From the NCBI GenBank assembly GCA_905182565.1, contig CAJJCB010000020.1, forward strand, positions 124,001-188,000: DNA of 64,000 nt. Direction: 5' to 3'. A program made the translations under genes and the position numbers. The stretch is from Acidimicrobiaceae bacterium (GTDB lineage: Bacteria; Actinomycetota; Acidimicrobiia; Acidimicrobiales; Poriferisodalaceae). Every line of letters begins with the position of its first letter. The first letter of the stretch is position 1. This document shows positions 16,575 through 25,337 of this stretch, piece after piece. Under the pieces are notes generated by a model that was given only the letters and a program-made list of their open reading frames with translations, did no database searches and was not told the origin of the DNA.

Positions 16575-17771
16575 GTGTCTTCAGCCGATATCGTTATAGT
16601 TGGTGCCGGACCTGCTGGAACTTCTGCAGCTATTCATGCCGTAAAGAGCGGGCTTTCAGCAATAGTCATCGACAAAGCGCACTTTCCGCGCGATAAATGC
16701 TGCGGTGACGGTCTTACTGCTTTAGCCTTAAGGGAACTACAACTCCTTGGTTTTGAACCGCCAGCAGATGAGCAGTGGCAAACCATAAATGGTATTCAGA
16801 TACGTTCCCCTAATGGTAGAGAAATCCGACTTCAGCTTCCTCAAGGTCGCGGAGATTACGCAGCGGTAGTCCCTCGCTCTATTCTAGATTCGCAATTGGT
16901 AGACCTAGCGTCATCAGCAGGAGCACAAATATCTCAGGGCACTGTCTTCAAAGGCATAACGGAAAAAAATGGCTACACAGAAGTTCTAATTGAAGGACAA
17001 GAAAGTATCAAGACTCGAAATCTTGTTGCCGCAGATGGGATGTGGTCGCCGGTGCGCAAATCTCTAGGAGCGGTTAAACAAAGCTACTTAGGCGATTGGC
17101 ATGCGTTTCGGCAATATTTCACAGCCACAGGCGATCGCTCTAGAGACTTATGGGTATGGTTCGAACCCGACCTACTACCGGGTTACGCATGGTCGTTTCC
17201 AATAGCCGATGGAAAAGTAAATGTTGGCTTCGGGGTAATGAGAAAAGAAAACCTTAAAGGTAGAGACCTTCAACAAATTTGGGCAAATCTTCTAGACAGG
17301 CCCCACATTAGAGAGGTCCTAGGGTCAACGACTCCGGACGGCCCATACAAAGCATGGCCTATTCCCTCTCGTCTAACATCGATGTCGTTACACAAGGGGC
17401 CAGCGTTATTCGTCGGTGATGCTGCTGCTGCCGCAGACCCCATGACAGGTGAAGGCATCGGTCAAGCATTGGAAACAGGAAGACTCGCAGCCACAGCCAT
17501 CGCAGAAGGCGGAACCCTGCAAGAAATCGCCAAACAATACGAGCGTTCAGTTCGACGGAGCATGCACTCCGATCACCGACTCGCCAAAGTACTCAACATG
17601 GCGTTAAGCCACGAACAGATTACTAATGCTTCGCTCAAAATAATTAATGCCAGCAACTGGAGCCGTCGCCATTTCGCTAGGTGGATGTTCGAAGATTACC
17701 CACGAGCCGCAATGCTCACTCCACGAAGGTGGAATCGCTCGTCTTTCCCCCTCACAGGAGCTTGGAAGTAA
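16575..17771 (+). CDS. Geranylgeranyl-reductase-family FAD-dependent oxidoreductase
   Basis: FAD flavoprotein, 398 residues, that reduces isoprenoid double bonds or oxidises related lipids. The dinucleotide motif GAGPAG is at 10-15, the family-specific DKCCGDG at 40-46, and the second FAD motif LFVGDAAAAADPMTGEGIGQ near residue 280. This pattern is shared by archaeal geranylgeranyl reductases and by actinobacterial MenJ, which reduces the menaquinone side chain; a role in quinone saturation is plausible but not proven. The start is a GTG with TAGCCT 7 bases upstream and no Shine-Dalgarno. Confidence 0.9.
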   Translation: MSSADIVIVGAGPAGTSAAIHAVKSGLSAIVIDKAHFPRDKCCGDGLTALALRELQLLGFEPPADEQWQTINGIQIRSPNGREIRLQLPQGRGDYAAVVPRSILDSQLVDLASSAGAQISQGTVFKGITEKNGYTEVLIEGQESIKTRNLVAADGMWSPVRKSLGAVKQSYLGDWHAFRQYFTATGDRSRDLWVWFEPDLLPGYAWSFPIADGKVNVGFGVMRKENLKGRDLQQIWANLLDRPHIREVLGSTTPDGPYKAWPIPSRLTSMSLHKGPALFVGDAAAAADPMTGEGIGQALETGRLAATAIAEGGTLQEIAKQYERSVRRSMHSDHRLAKVLNMALSHEQITNASLKIINASNWSRRHFARWMFEDYPRAAMLTPRRWNRSSFPLTGAWK

Positions 17772-17838
17772 TTAAAGTCTTATTTTACTAAACGTTCAAC
17801 GAGTTGCGTTATCTGCTCATTCCAGCCAAGATCTATGT

Positions 17839-18771
17839 GTGGCGATGGGGAATAACAGCAACAAACACTTAATTTTTTCTAAATCTGAATGGGCTGCTCT
17901 ACGCAATGCCACACCGCTATCGCTTTCGGAGGACGAGCTCCAAGAACTAGCGGGACGAGTTGAAAAAATAACCTTGGAAGGTGTGCGAGACATCTATTTA
18001 CCTTTGTCAAGGTTCCTGAATCTGAGGGTCGAAGCAACTTCGCAGATACAAGTTGCTACTGCGAACTTCTTTAACCGTGATACCAAAAAGCGACCCTTCC
18101 TAATCGGAGTAGCAGGCAGCGTCTCTGCAGGAAAAAGTACTACGGCCCGAATTCTGCAGGCGGTTCTTTCCGAGTGGCCTCAACATCCCAAGGTAGATCT
18201 AGTAACAACCGATGGATTCTTGCAACCTAATGCAGAGCTAGAAGAAAAAGGGTTGCTGGGCAGAAAAGGATTTCCCGAGTCATACAGACGTGGCGCTTTA
18301 GTCGAATTCCTTCAAAAAATTGTTAATGGTGTTCTAGAAGTAGAGGCACCAGTTTATTCTCACGTGACGTATGACATTACTGATGAGGTTCAACTCGTTC
18401 AACAGCCAGATATTTTAATAGTTGAAGGACTAAATGTTCTTCAAACTGGATCATCTTCTAATACGCCTTTTGTCTCAGACTATTTTGATTTTACGATATA
18501 CGTTGACGCTGAAACCGAGGACCTTGAGAAATGGTATGTGGAGCGCTTCCAGCAACTCAGGGCAACAGCCTTTCGCGAGAACAGCGCCTATTTTGTCCAG
18601 TTCTCGCACTTGCCACCTGATGCCGCCGAAGCGGTCGCCAGAACAATTTGGCGTTCTATTAACCTGCCTAACTTACAAGAGAACATCATCCCCACTCGCG
18701 CTCGGGCTGACCTCATACTAAGAAAAGGACCTGATCACGATATAACTTCAGTTGAACTCCGCAGAAATTAG
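17839..18771 (+). CDS. coaA: Type I pantothenate kinase
   Basis: ATP-dependent kinase for the first committed step of coenzyme A synthesis, pantothenate to 4'-phosphopantothenate. 310 residues, normal for type I. The P-loop GSVSAGKS is at 93-100; the family segments VDLVTTDGFLQPNAELEEKG, GFPESYRRGAL and APVYSHVTYDI follow, then DILIVEGLNVLQ. Start GTG at 17839, with a second possible ATG two codons later. A CoA-rich metabolism in the same window (crotonases, CoA-transferases, thiolase) fits, but the gene is not in an operon with them. A hairpin lies just after its stop. Confidence 0.95.
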   Translation: MAMGNNSNKHLIFSKSEWAALRNATPLSLSEDELQELAGRVEKITLEGVRDIYLPLSRFLNLRVEATSQIQVATANFFNRDTKKRPFLIGVAGSVSAGKSTTARILQAVLSEWPQHPKVDLVTTDGFLQPNAELEEKGLLGRKGFPESYRRGALVEFLQKIVNGVLEVEAPVYSHVTYDITDEVQLVQQPDILIVEGLNVLQTGSSSNTPFVSDYFDFTIYVDAETEDLEKWYVERFQQLRATAFRENSAYFVQFSHLPPDAAEAVARTIWRSINLPNLQENIIPTRARADLILRKGPDHDITSVELRRN

Positions 18772-18776
18772 CAAAA

Positions 18777-18806
18777 GCTAGATAAATTCGGTAAGACCGA
18801 ACTAGC
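18777..18806 (+). terminator. Nested hairpin after coaA
   Basis: Outer arms GCTAG / CTAGC enclose an inner perfect stem TTCGGT-AAG-ACCGAA (18787-18801), followed by CTTT. The position, 5 bases after the stop, suits a terminator. Its 3' arm overlaps the TAGCCT (18803-18808) that lies 8 bases before the GTG of the HIT gene, so end and restart of transcription may be packed into one element. Confidence 0.55.
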
Positions 18807-18816
18807 CTTTGGCCAC

Positions 18817-19254
18817 GTGAACGGATGTCTCTTCTGTCGAATCGCCTCCGGCCAATCAGAGTCAAACAAAATTTTCGAAAATGAAGACGTCTTCGGGTTC
18901 ATGGATATTTTGCCCATGACGCCTGGTCACTGCTTAGTTATTCCTAAAACTCATATACAAGATATTTTTGAGCTCCCAGATGAGCTCACGGGCAAAATAA
19001 TGCGAGCTTGCAGGGATGTTGCAAAACTAATCACAGCGAAACTTGAGCCGCTAGGCATAAATTTAGTTAACAACAACGGTGCCCACGCTGACCAAACTCA
19101 ATTTCATTTACACGTCCATATCATTCCAAGATATGGCCGAGATCGCCTCCTGCACCCTTGGGAACGAAGTTACGGTAATCCCCAAGAGATAAAAAAAGTT
19201 GCCGAAGTCATTCGCGGGGAACGAGACATCACAGAACTAGGGTCTAACGGCTAG
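18817..19254 (+). CDS. HIT-family nucleotide hydrolase
   Basis: Histidine-triad protein, 145 residues, of the HinT/Fhit superfamily that hydrolyses nucleoside phosphoramidates or dinucleotides. The triad is His97-Leu-His99-Val-His101 in FHLHVHIIPRY. The N-terminal CLFCRIASG (Cys4, Cys7) is typical of bacterial HIT proteins that bind structural zinc. The start is a GTG at 18817 with no Shine-Dalgarno and a TAGCCT hexamer 8 bases upstream. It stands alone between coaA and a crotonase gene. Confidence 0.92.
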   Translation: MNGCLFCRIASGQSESNKIFENEDVFGFMDILPMTPGHCLVIPKTHIQDIFELPDELTGKIMRACRDVAKLITAKLEPLGINLVNNNGAHADQTQFHLHVHIIPRYGRDRLLHPWERSYGNPQEIKKVAEVIRGERDITELGSNG

Positions 19255-19307
19255 CTTTCTGCGCTAGGCGGCAGTAAATCTTCTTCTGGCGTACTATCTT
19301 CGGCATT

Positions 19308-20105
19308 ATGACTGACCGCTACGAAAATTTTTCGGCTCTTACTATCACTGGACCAGACGAAAACGGAATCCTCGATATTTGTATCGACACACCTGGCAAA
19401 ATGAACGCCGTAGACGAGGGCAAGCACAAAGCTCTCGCGAACGTTTGGCGAGCGGTCGATGAAGATCCAGATACCAAAGTCGCAGTTGTTCATGGAGCAA
19501 ACGGCACGTTCTCTGCCGGCGGTGACATGGCAATGATCGAAAAAATTATGGCAGACTTTGATTACCGAGCTGGATCTCTTCGAGAAGCAAAAGACATCGT
19601 ATACAACATGATTAATTGCTCGAAAGTAATAATTTCTGCAATCGAAGGAACGGCGGTTGGCGCGGGGCTTGCTGTGGCATTCATGGCCGACATATCAGTA
19701 ATTGGCAAAAATGCCAGAATTTTAGATGGGCATACAAAACTTGGTGTCGCAGCAGGAGACCATGCAGCTATTATTTGGCCCCTCCTTTGTGGCATGGCAA
19801 AAGCAAAGTACTACTTACTTACCTGCGATTCAATGACAGGTGAGCAGGCTGAAGCAATGGGGCTCGCAAGCGTTTGCGTTGAAGACGAAGATGTTCTCAC
19901 AGAGGCCTACAAAGTAGCAACCAAACTAGCAACTGGTAGTCAGTCAGCTATCCGGTGGACGAAATACAGTCTAAACAACTGGTTACGAGCAGCAGGACCG
20001 ATATTTGATACTTCAGTTGCTTTAGAAATGCTCGGGTTCACGGGACCTGATGTTCAAGAAGGGCACGCAGCTATCACTGAGAAAAGGCGACCAAACTTTG
20101 CGTAG
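19308..20105 (+). CDS. Enoyl-CoA hydratase/isomerase family protein (crotonase)
   Basis: Crotonase-fold acyl-CoA enzyme, 265 residues. Oxyanion-hole segments are [14 protein letters not shown] and [20 protein letters not shown]; the helix normally carrying the second catalytic acid reads [17 protein letters not shown]. The usual first glutamate region reads [14 protein letters not shown], that is Gly-Asp-His in place of the common Gly-Gly/Glu pattern, so a hydratase reaction is not assured and an isomerase, hydrolase or decarboxylase role is possible. Monocistronic, convergent with the HAD-rhodanese pair. Confidence 0.86.
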   Translation: MTDRYENFSALTITGPDENGILDICIDTPGKMNAVDEGKHKALANVWRAVDEDPDTKVAVVHGANGTFSAGGDMAMIEKIMADFDYRAGSLREAKDIVYNMINCSKVIISAIEGTAVGAGLAVAFMADISVIGKNARILDGHTKLGVAAGDHAAIIWPLLCGMAKAKYYLLTCDSMTGEQAEAMGLASVCVEDEDVLTEAYKVATKLATGSQSAIRWTKYSLNNWLRAAGPIFDTSVALEMLGFTGPDVQEGHAAITEKRRPNFA

Positions 20106-20122
20106 CCAAACCTTGAAACATT

Positions 20123-20776
20123 TTATGTGCCCTGCATCAAAATTGTTTCCATCGCTGAAAGAGACTGCACCGGGTTTATGACTTTAAGAGTTTTCATTCC
20201 TAAACTCTTGGCAGCATCGATGTTGGCTGATACATCATCTAAGAACAGCACTCGTTCCGCAGGTAGCTGAAGCTCGTCTAACATGTGAGTGAAAATACGT
20301 TCTTCAGGTTTACGCATTCCCACGAAAGCAGAATTAACAGAAATATCGAACAACCCGTTGACATCTAAATCACTTAGAACGTAGGGCCAAGCTTCAGCAA
20401 TATTGTTACTCAACAACCCTGTAGTAAATCCACGATTTCGCAGGTCTCTTATGGAACTAACTACTTCTGGCACTACCAATAAGTGAGGAAAGAGAAAGTG
20501 CGGGCTTTCAGGATCCCAAATTGATTCTGCTCCTTCCAAATCATTGCGAGACCATGCTAAGTAGTCCTTTAGAGCTAACTCTCCACGTTCCAACTGTGCA
20601 AACCGAGAGTTGGGGTCTTTTGCATCATATTTCGCCTGTCGGCTCTTCAGAGCATTTTGGTTAACTCCCGATTCACCATAGAGTCGCGTCACTACTGGGC
20701 CCGGTGGGATAGTGATTACCCCACCCCAGTCAAAAATAATGGCGTCTATCAGGGAACTAGCAACAGAAATACTCAA
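20123..20776 (-). CDS. HAD-superfamily hydrolase (subfamily IA)
   Basis: Haloacid-dehalogenase-type phosphatase, about 217 residues from a TTG at 20776 that lies 4 bases after the rhodanese stop codon; an upstream extension would read through most of the 3' end of that gene and has no family similarity. Motif I is DAIIFDWGGVI (the second Asp is replaced by Trp-Gly, as in the epoxide-hydrolase/HAD-IA-v3-like group), motif II LLSNN, and motif IV LFLDDVSANIDAA. It closely resembles the protein encoded at 60993-61637. Substrate unknown; probably co-translated with the sulfurtransferase. Confidence 0.86.
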   Translation of the reverse strand: MSISVASSLIDAIIFDWGGVITIPPGPVVTRLYGESGVNQNALKSRQAKYDAKDPNSRFAQLERGELALKDYLAWSRNDLEGAESIWDPESPHFLFPHLLVVPEVVSSIRDLRNRGFTTGLLSNNIAEAWPYVLSDLDVNGLFDISVNSAFVGMRKPEERIFTHMLDELQLPAERVLFLDDVSANIDAAKSLGMKTLKVINPVQSLSAMETILMQGT

Positions 20777-20780
20777 AATC

Positions 20781-21626
20781 TCAAACTTCCATAGGACGAG
20801 CCGGGTCCAGCACCCACTCCGAAAGAGAACCATCGTAAACCGCAACATCATCATGGCCAAGTAATGCAGTGAGCACGAATGCGTCGCTAGTAGCAGCGAT
20901 ACCGCCACCGCAGTATGTAATTATTGGTTTCTTGCTTTCCGTAATAGAAGAAAAAATCTCTCGTAGCTCCGCAATCGAAAGAAACTTATGTGACTTCGAG
21001 TCAACTAGTTTCACTGCATAAACGTTTGATGCTCCTGGGATGTGTCCCGCTTTCCCATAACTTTGATCTGTGCCATCATGATTTTCTGGCGACAAAGCGT
21101 TGACGAGGCAAGCAGCACCAGACATCGAAGCTTCGACCTCTTTCGTTGAAACAATCATTTCTGGTCTGAGCACGCAATCAAATTTGCCCGGTTGATGCAG
21201 CTTCTCTTCCCCGTGACTTATTTTTCTACCTTCGTTACTCCAGGTCCTCCAGCCACCATCGAGAACAGCACATTGATCAAAACCAAAACATTTAAGCATC
21301 CACCAGACACGAGTCGCCCACATAGTCATCCGGCGGTCATACAGAATCACACGCGAGTCATTAGATATACCTAATGCTTCCATCGCTTCACCGAATTGAT
21401 TTTCGCTAGGCATAGTGAAACGAAGTGGACTAGTCGGATCACTTAGGTCATTAGTCAAATCCACATATTGCGAGTTAGGAATATGGTTTTGATGCCAATC
21501 GCCGAACATCGATTCAGCTACAAACCCTTGACCTCCTGGCTTTAGAGCCACCGTGCATTCCAAAATTTTAAGATCTGTGTCATCTATATTCTCTTCAAGC
21601 CAACTTGTGCTTACTAAAGACTCCAT
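20781..21626 (-). CDS. Thiosulfate/3-mercaptopyruvate sulfurtransferase (tandem rhodanese)
   Basis: Two-domain rhodanese, 281 residues, normal for the SseA/TST group. The inactive N-terminal domain includes VILYDRRMTMWATRVWWML and VLDGGWRTW; the active C-terminal domain carries the persulfide-forming Cys239 in TYCGGGIAATSDAFVL. The CGGGI loop is nearer the mercaptopyruvate sulfurtransferase type (CG-S/G-GV) than the CRKGV of thiosulfate enzymes. GGAG lies 8 bases before the ATG. It transfers sulfur to thiol or cyanide acceptors in the cytosol. The HAD phosphatase gene follows almost without gap. Confidence 0.92.
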   Translation of the reverse strand: MESLVSTSWLEENIDDTDLKILECTVALKPGGQGFVAESMFGDWHQNHIPNSQYVDLTNDLSDPTSPLRFTMPSENQFGEAMEALGISNDSRVILYDRRMTMWATRVWWMLKCFGFDQCAVLDGGWRTWSNEGRKISHGEEKLHQPGKFDCVLRPEMIVSTKEVEASMSGAACLVNALSPENHDGTDQSYGKAGHIPGASNVYAVKLVDSKSHKFLSIAELREIFSSITESKKPIITYCGGGIAATSDAFVLTALLGHDDVAVYDGSLSEWVLDPARPMEV

Positions 21627-21683
21627 ACAAAGCTCCAGACTTAGTCTTAATCGAAGAATAGAGCACTCGGTGTTGTAAGAGTT

Positions 21684-22871
21684 TCAACTCTCAACTTTTG
21701 CGCTAACGCAATGAATCCAATTCGGTGGCTGAGGGGGGTTATCCCCAATCAGAAGCGCAAACATCTCGACCCCTTGAACTCTTTCGTCGGGCCAAGGAGT
21801 TCCACCATCGGTGACAACAATTATAAGTTCAGGTCGCGGTATCAATTTTGTGGCGTTCTCGATTCCGACTCTAAGATCTGTTCCTCCTCCACCCTTTAGC
21901 AACAGATCATTTACGTTTCTTACTTTCTGAGCTTCTTCTGCCCCAGCATCACAACTTATGACCCGAATAGCGTCGTTTTGAATGCCAACAGCAACAAGAA
22001 GTCCCTTGATTTCCGTTACTGCTAAACCAAGCATTCGTTCTGTCATAGAGGCACTTGTATCTAGCACTAAGGCGATGCTCGGTATCCGCCTGCGCAAACT
22101 AGGTAAAACTACTTCTGGAGAAATAGATATCCGTCTCGATATGCGGCTATTCGAGTAGTCAACCGCACCCATACTTTCGGATAAGCCACGCCGAAGCACC
22201 GCCCCTAACTCTTTCCTCCAATCAACTTTGTGATCAAGAGTCATGGCCGCCCACCTCAGCAACCCTTCAGGTATCTCACCGACTTGACGGTGATGTTCAA
22301 CAATGTCTGAAGCAACTTGACGTCTCAAAATTTCAGCTTCTCTCCCATTGACACCGTCATCTTTATTCGCGTCACTTGGAGGTTCCTGATTCCAGGGTCT
22401 TTCATGACCATGCGCGCCTGTTCCACAATCACGAAACTTTTGATTACTCTCAGATCCGTGTTCGTAATACTCCTCAGCAAATTTGCCATCAGGACATTTC
22501 AAATCATTTGGAGTTACCGCACCCGGAGGGAGTGTCAACATGTCTCGCAGATCATCATTAATTTCTGCATCAGCAGCAGCTACCCAATGTGAAACATCAT
22601 CTTCAGAGACCCCTATGTGAGCCGCACGCTGAGCATGGTCACGCAACAGATGCCCAGTTAGGTGCACCAATTGAAAACCCACTAGGTCTGTTGGAACTTC
22701 GGCTAATGAATTTGGGTCGACATAAACTCGCCAATTCGCATCGACGGACATTTCGAGCCCGGGCTCTCCCGGCAAAATACGAAGAGCAAATAGTGCTGAA
22801 GCTAAATATGGATAATTATGAGCTGCCCAAAGTCTCGCCGCGGAAGTCAACCGAGTTTGGTCAGTTGTCAT
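21684..22871 (-). CDS. VWA-like/putative metallopeptidase protein (DUF2201 type), MoxR partner
   Basis: 395-residue cytosolic protein. The N-terminal half has a possible zinc motif, VHLTGHLLRDHAQR (His70, His74, His79), as in the putative metallopeptidase DUF2201; a polar, glycine- and histidine-rich linker (about 135-180) follows; the C-terminal VWA-like domain has the metal-ion-dependent adhesion motif LDTSAS (Asp271, Ser273, Ser275) and later ELIIVVTDGGTPW. It overlaps the stop of the MoxR ATPase by 4 bases (ATGA), so it is translated with it. MoxR/VWA pairs act as chaperones that insert metals or mature protein complexes; the client here is unknown. Confidence 0.87.
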   Translation of the reverse strand: MTTDQTRLTSAARLWAAHNYPYLASALFALRILPGEPGLEMSVDANWRVYVDPNSLAEVPTDLVGFQLVHLTGHLLRDHAQRAAHIGVSEDDVSHWVAAADAEINDDLRDMLTLPPGAVTPNDLKCPDGKFAEEYYEHGSESNQKFRDCGTGAHGHERPWNQEPPSDANKDDGVNGREAEILRRQVASDIVEHHRQVGEIPEGLLRWAAMTLDHKVDWRKELGAVLRRGLSESMGAVDYSNSRISRRISISPEVVLPSLRRRIPSIALVLDTSASMTERMLGLAVTEIKGLLVAVGIQNDAIRVISCDAGAEEAQKVRNVNDLLLKGGGGTDLRVGIENATKLIPRPELIIVVTDGGTPWPDERVQGVEMFALLIGDNPPQPPNWIHCVSAKVES

Positions 22872-23980
22872 AACAACATGCCAGCATCACGCATCACCGG
22901 AACGAACGCAGCTGCTTCGGCCGGAGCACTCAACCCCTCTGGACGAATTTGAGCAAGGACACGGGCGGCCATCGCACCAATGTCTGGAGCGTCCTCAGTA
23001 GCGAGCGCAATGACCTTCCATGCCGCCACCCAACGATCAGTAGTTAAATTTGCAACCACTGCAGCAACCACTCCTGATAGCGCCGCATACAAACGATCTC
23101 CACGTTTTGGAAACACCACAGCAGCCGGATTAGCTAGAGCAGCCTCAGGGTCAGGTAAATCTAGTGACTCTAACCAGGCCAAAAATTCTAGCCCTGCCCC
23201 ATTTCCGACCGCTCCTAGTACAAGACTTCGGATCACTGAAACATCGGCCTGAATCGCGTTTGCCGCAGCCAAAAGCCGAATGGCCATTTCCCATGTTCGC
23301 GGACTTGGCCAGGCTCGCCCCGCACTAGAACGATCAGAAGGAGGCGCAGACACTAAAGAGGGGCGAGTACCCAAAAATCCACTTACCAAGCCTGCCGCTA
23401 ATGGCACTTGCTTATCCCAGCTAACTGGCAACTTAGGAAGAACCGGTTTAGGGAAACCAGCAACCAACCCAGCTGCCACAGCTTGGGCGTTAACACTCCA
23501 ATCTAAGTGGCAAAATCGGTTAGCTAACGGCGCTGAAAGATCCCATCCGTCAGCTGCCTGGTCAGGAGGGTTTGCCGCCGCAACGATTGCTATGTTCGAT
23601 GGCAGCGCTAAATCCCCAACCACTCTTTCTAAGACCACACGCAGTAACGCTGCTTGTACCGCAGGTGGTGCAGTAGATATTTCGTCAAGGAACAAGACAC
23701 CACTACCCTGATCAGCTAAATTTTTCGCCCACTGCGGTGGAGCAAAACGAACTCCTCCATCGACAATTATTGGAAGGCCTGAAAAATCACTCGGTTCACG
23801 GATACTTGCTATTACGACTTCGCATGAAAGACCCGCAGATTCCGCTAACGCCATCACTGCAGAACTTTTACCAGTTCCAGGCGAGCCCCACAAGACTGCC
23901 GGAACTCCTGCGGCAATAGCTAGTGACAAGGCTTCAAGAGAAACGTTTGTTGGCGGTGTCATGGTGCCATTCTGCTTCAT
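22868..23980 (-). CDS. MoxR-family AAA+ ATPase
   Basis: ATPase of the MoxR branch of AAA+, about 370 residues from the ATG at 23980 (AGGGGG upstream); a second ATG six codons later is possible and a longer frame reaches 24070 without similarity. Walker A GSPGTGKS is at 32-39, Walker B VLFLDE at 95-100, with the sensor segment IAIVAAANPPDQAADGWDL and the arginine-rich NRFCHLDW. The C-terminal lid is long and Ala-rich. These ATPases remodel client proteins together with a VWA-domain protein, here encoded by the overlapping downstream gene. Confidence 0.9.
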   Translation of the reverse strand: MKQNGTMTPPTNVSLEALSLAIAAGVPAVLWGSPGTGKSSAVMALAESAGLSCEVVIASIREPSDFSGLPIIVDGGVRFAPPQWAKNLADQGSGVLFLDEISTAPPAVQAALLRVVLERVVGDLALPSNIAIVAAANPPDQAADGWDLSAPLANRFCHLDWSVNAQAVAAGLVAGFPKPVLPKLPVSWDKQVPLAAGLVSGFLGTRPSLVSAPPSDRSSAGRAWPSPRTWEMAIRLLAAANAIQADVSVIRSLVLGAVGNGAGLEFLAWLESLDLPDPEAALANPAAVVFPKRGDRLYAALSGVVAAVVANLTTDRWVAAWKVIALATEDAPDIGAMAARVLAQIRPEGLSAPAEAAAFVPVMRDAGMLL

Positions 23981-24089
23981 TAAGACAGAAATCCCCCTAT
24001 CATTTCGTTCTATTGTTACTCCAATGGACCGATAACGTGCAGATAGAAGCACTAAGGCTATGCACATCAACTAATTAGACAGGAACACG

Positions 24090-25331
24090 ATGGAAGATCA
24101 TCTGACAGCCCACGAACACGCGAGCCAAATGATCGATGCTCCAACCGGGCCACTAACGGGAATCCGAATACTTGACTGCACCCAGGCAATCGCTGGTCCC
24201 TGGTCAACAATGATGCTCGCAGATCTTGGAGCTGATGTAATAAAAATTGAGGCGCCTCGCGGAGACCTACAAAGGCCAATGGCGCCATATACGCGCGAGG
24301 ACGAAGAACGTGCATACGGCGGTTCTTTCTCTGTATACAACCGCAACAAACGTGGAATAGTTCTTGATTTCACTTTGCCCTCTGACAAAGAAATTTTCTT
24401 TGAGCTAGTTGACTCTGCTGATGCAGTCGTAGAGAACATGCGTGCCGGAGTCATGGATGGTTTGGGCTTAGGTTGGGAAGTGCTTCATGCCAGAAATGCT
24501 CGTCTCGTATATGGAGCTATTCGCGGCTTTGGCGATCCACGCACCGGACAAAGCCCATATTCAGACTGGCCTGCTTATGATGTCATCGCTCAGTCTATGG
24601 GAGGCCTGGTAGCCCAGAACGGCAACGGCCCGGACAACCGCATACAGGTAGGACCGTTTGTAGGCGACATCTATCCAGGCACCGTTGGCGCAATGGGAGT
24701 TTTGGCAGCATTATTCCACGCAGAACGAACAGGTCAGGGGCAATTTGTCGACGTCGCAATGGTCGATTCAATTATGGCTCTCGCGGAAATGGGCGTAATG
24801 CGATACTCCTATTTAGGCCGACCTGACACGCCTCCAAGTGGCAACAGTAGCGACTTCGCAGTCCCATTTGACGTATTCGAAACCAAAGATGGATCAATAG
24901 CCATCGCCGCTCCTACAGATAAACATTGGAGAGAATTGGCAGTCGCCATGGGCCATCCGGAATGGCAACATGCCGAGGACAAAGCAACTATTCGCGCAAG
25001 AGTGCTAAATCGAGAGCCCATTGATGCAGCGTTAACCGAGTGGACAAAAAATCAAAGCACCAAAGAGATTATGGAACGTATAGGCGGCAAAGTTCCTTGT
25101 GGCCCAGTGAATTTACCTGGAGACCTATTTGGCGATGAGCACGTCAAGTCGCGAGGAATGCTAGTCGCAGTCGATCAACCCAGCGGTCGTCCAATAGTTC
25201 AAGTTGCATCTCCGATAAAAATGACAGAAACACCTACAGGAGTTCACCGGCGAGCACCGAAACTTGGTGAACACACCGACGAGGTGATCGCCGAACTCGG
25301 ATCGCTTCAAAACCGTTTCAAGACCCCCTAA
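24090..25331 (+). CDS. Family III CoA-transferase (CaiB/BaiF)
   Basis: 413-residue acyl-CoA:carboxylate CoA-transferase. The N-terminal segment GIRILDCTQAIAGPWSTMML, then ADLGADVIKIEAPRGD, is diagnostic; the family catalytic Asp is expected in the VAQNGNGPDNRIQVGPFVGDIYPG region, which reads FVGDIYPG. SVYNRNKRGIVLDF and GQFVDVAMVDSIMALAE complete the pattern. AGGAAC lies before the ATG. It would activate a carboxylic acid with CoA from another thioester in place of an AMP-forming ligase. A paralogue is at 40821-42029. It is divergent from the MoxR operon. Confidence 0.93.
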   Translation: MEDHLTAHEHASQMIDAPTGPLTGIRILDCTQAIAGPWSTMMLADLGADVIKIEAPRGDLQRPMAPYTREDEERAYGGSFSVYNRNKRGIVLDFTLPSDKEIFFELVDSADAVVENMRAGVMDGLGLGWEVLHARNARLVYGAIRGFGDPRTGQSPYSDWPAYDVIAQSMGGLVAQNGNGPDNRIQVGPFVGDIYPGTVGAMGVLAALFHAERTGQGQFVDVAMVDSIMALAEMGVMRYSYLGRPDTPPSGNSSDFAVPFDVFETKDGSIAIAAPTDKHWRELAVAMGHPEWQHAEDKATIRARVLNREPIDAALTEWTKNQSTKEIMERIGGKVPCGPVNLPGDLFGDEHVKSRGMLVAVDQPSGRPIVQVASPIKMTETPTGVHRRAPKLGEHTDEVIAELGSLQNRFKTP

Positions 25332-25337
25332 CGAGCA

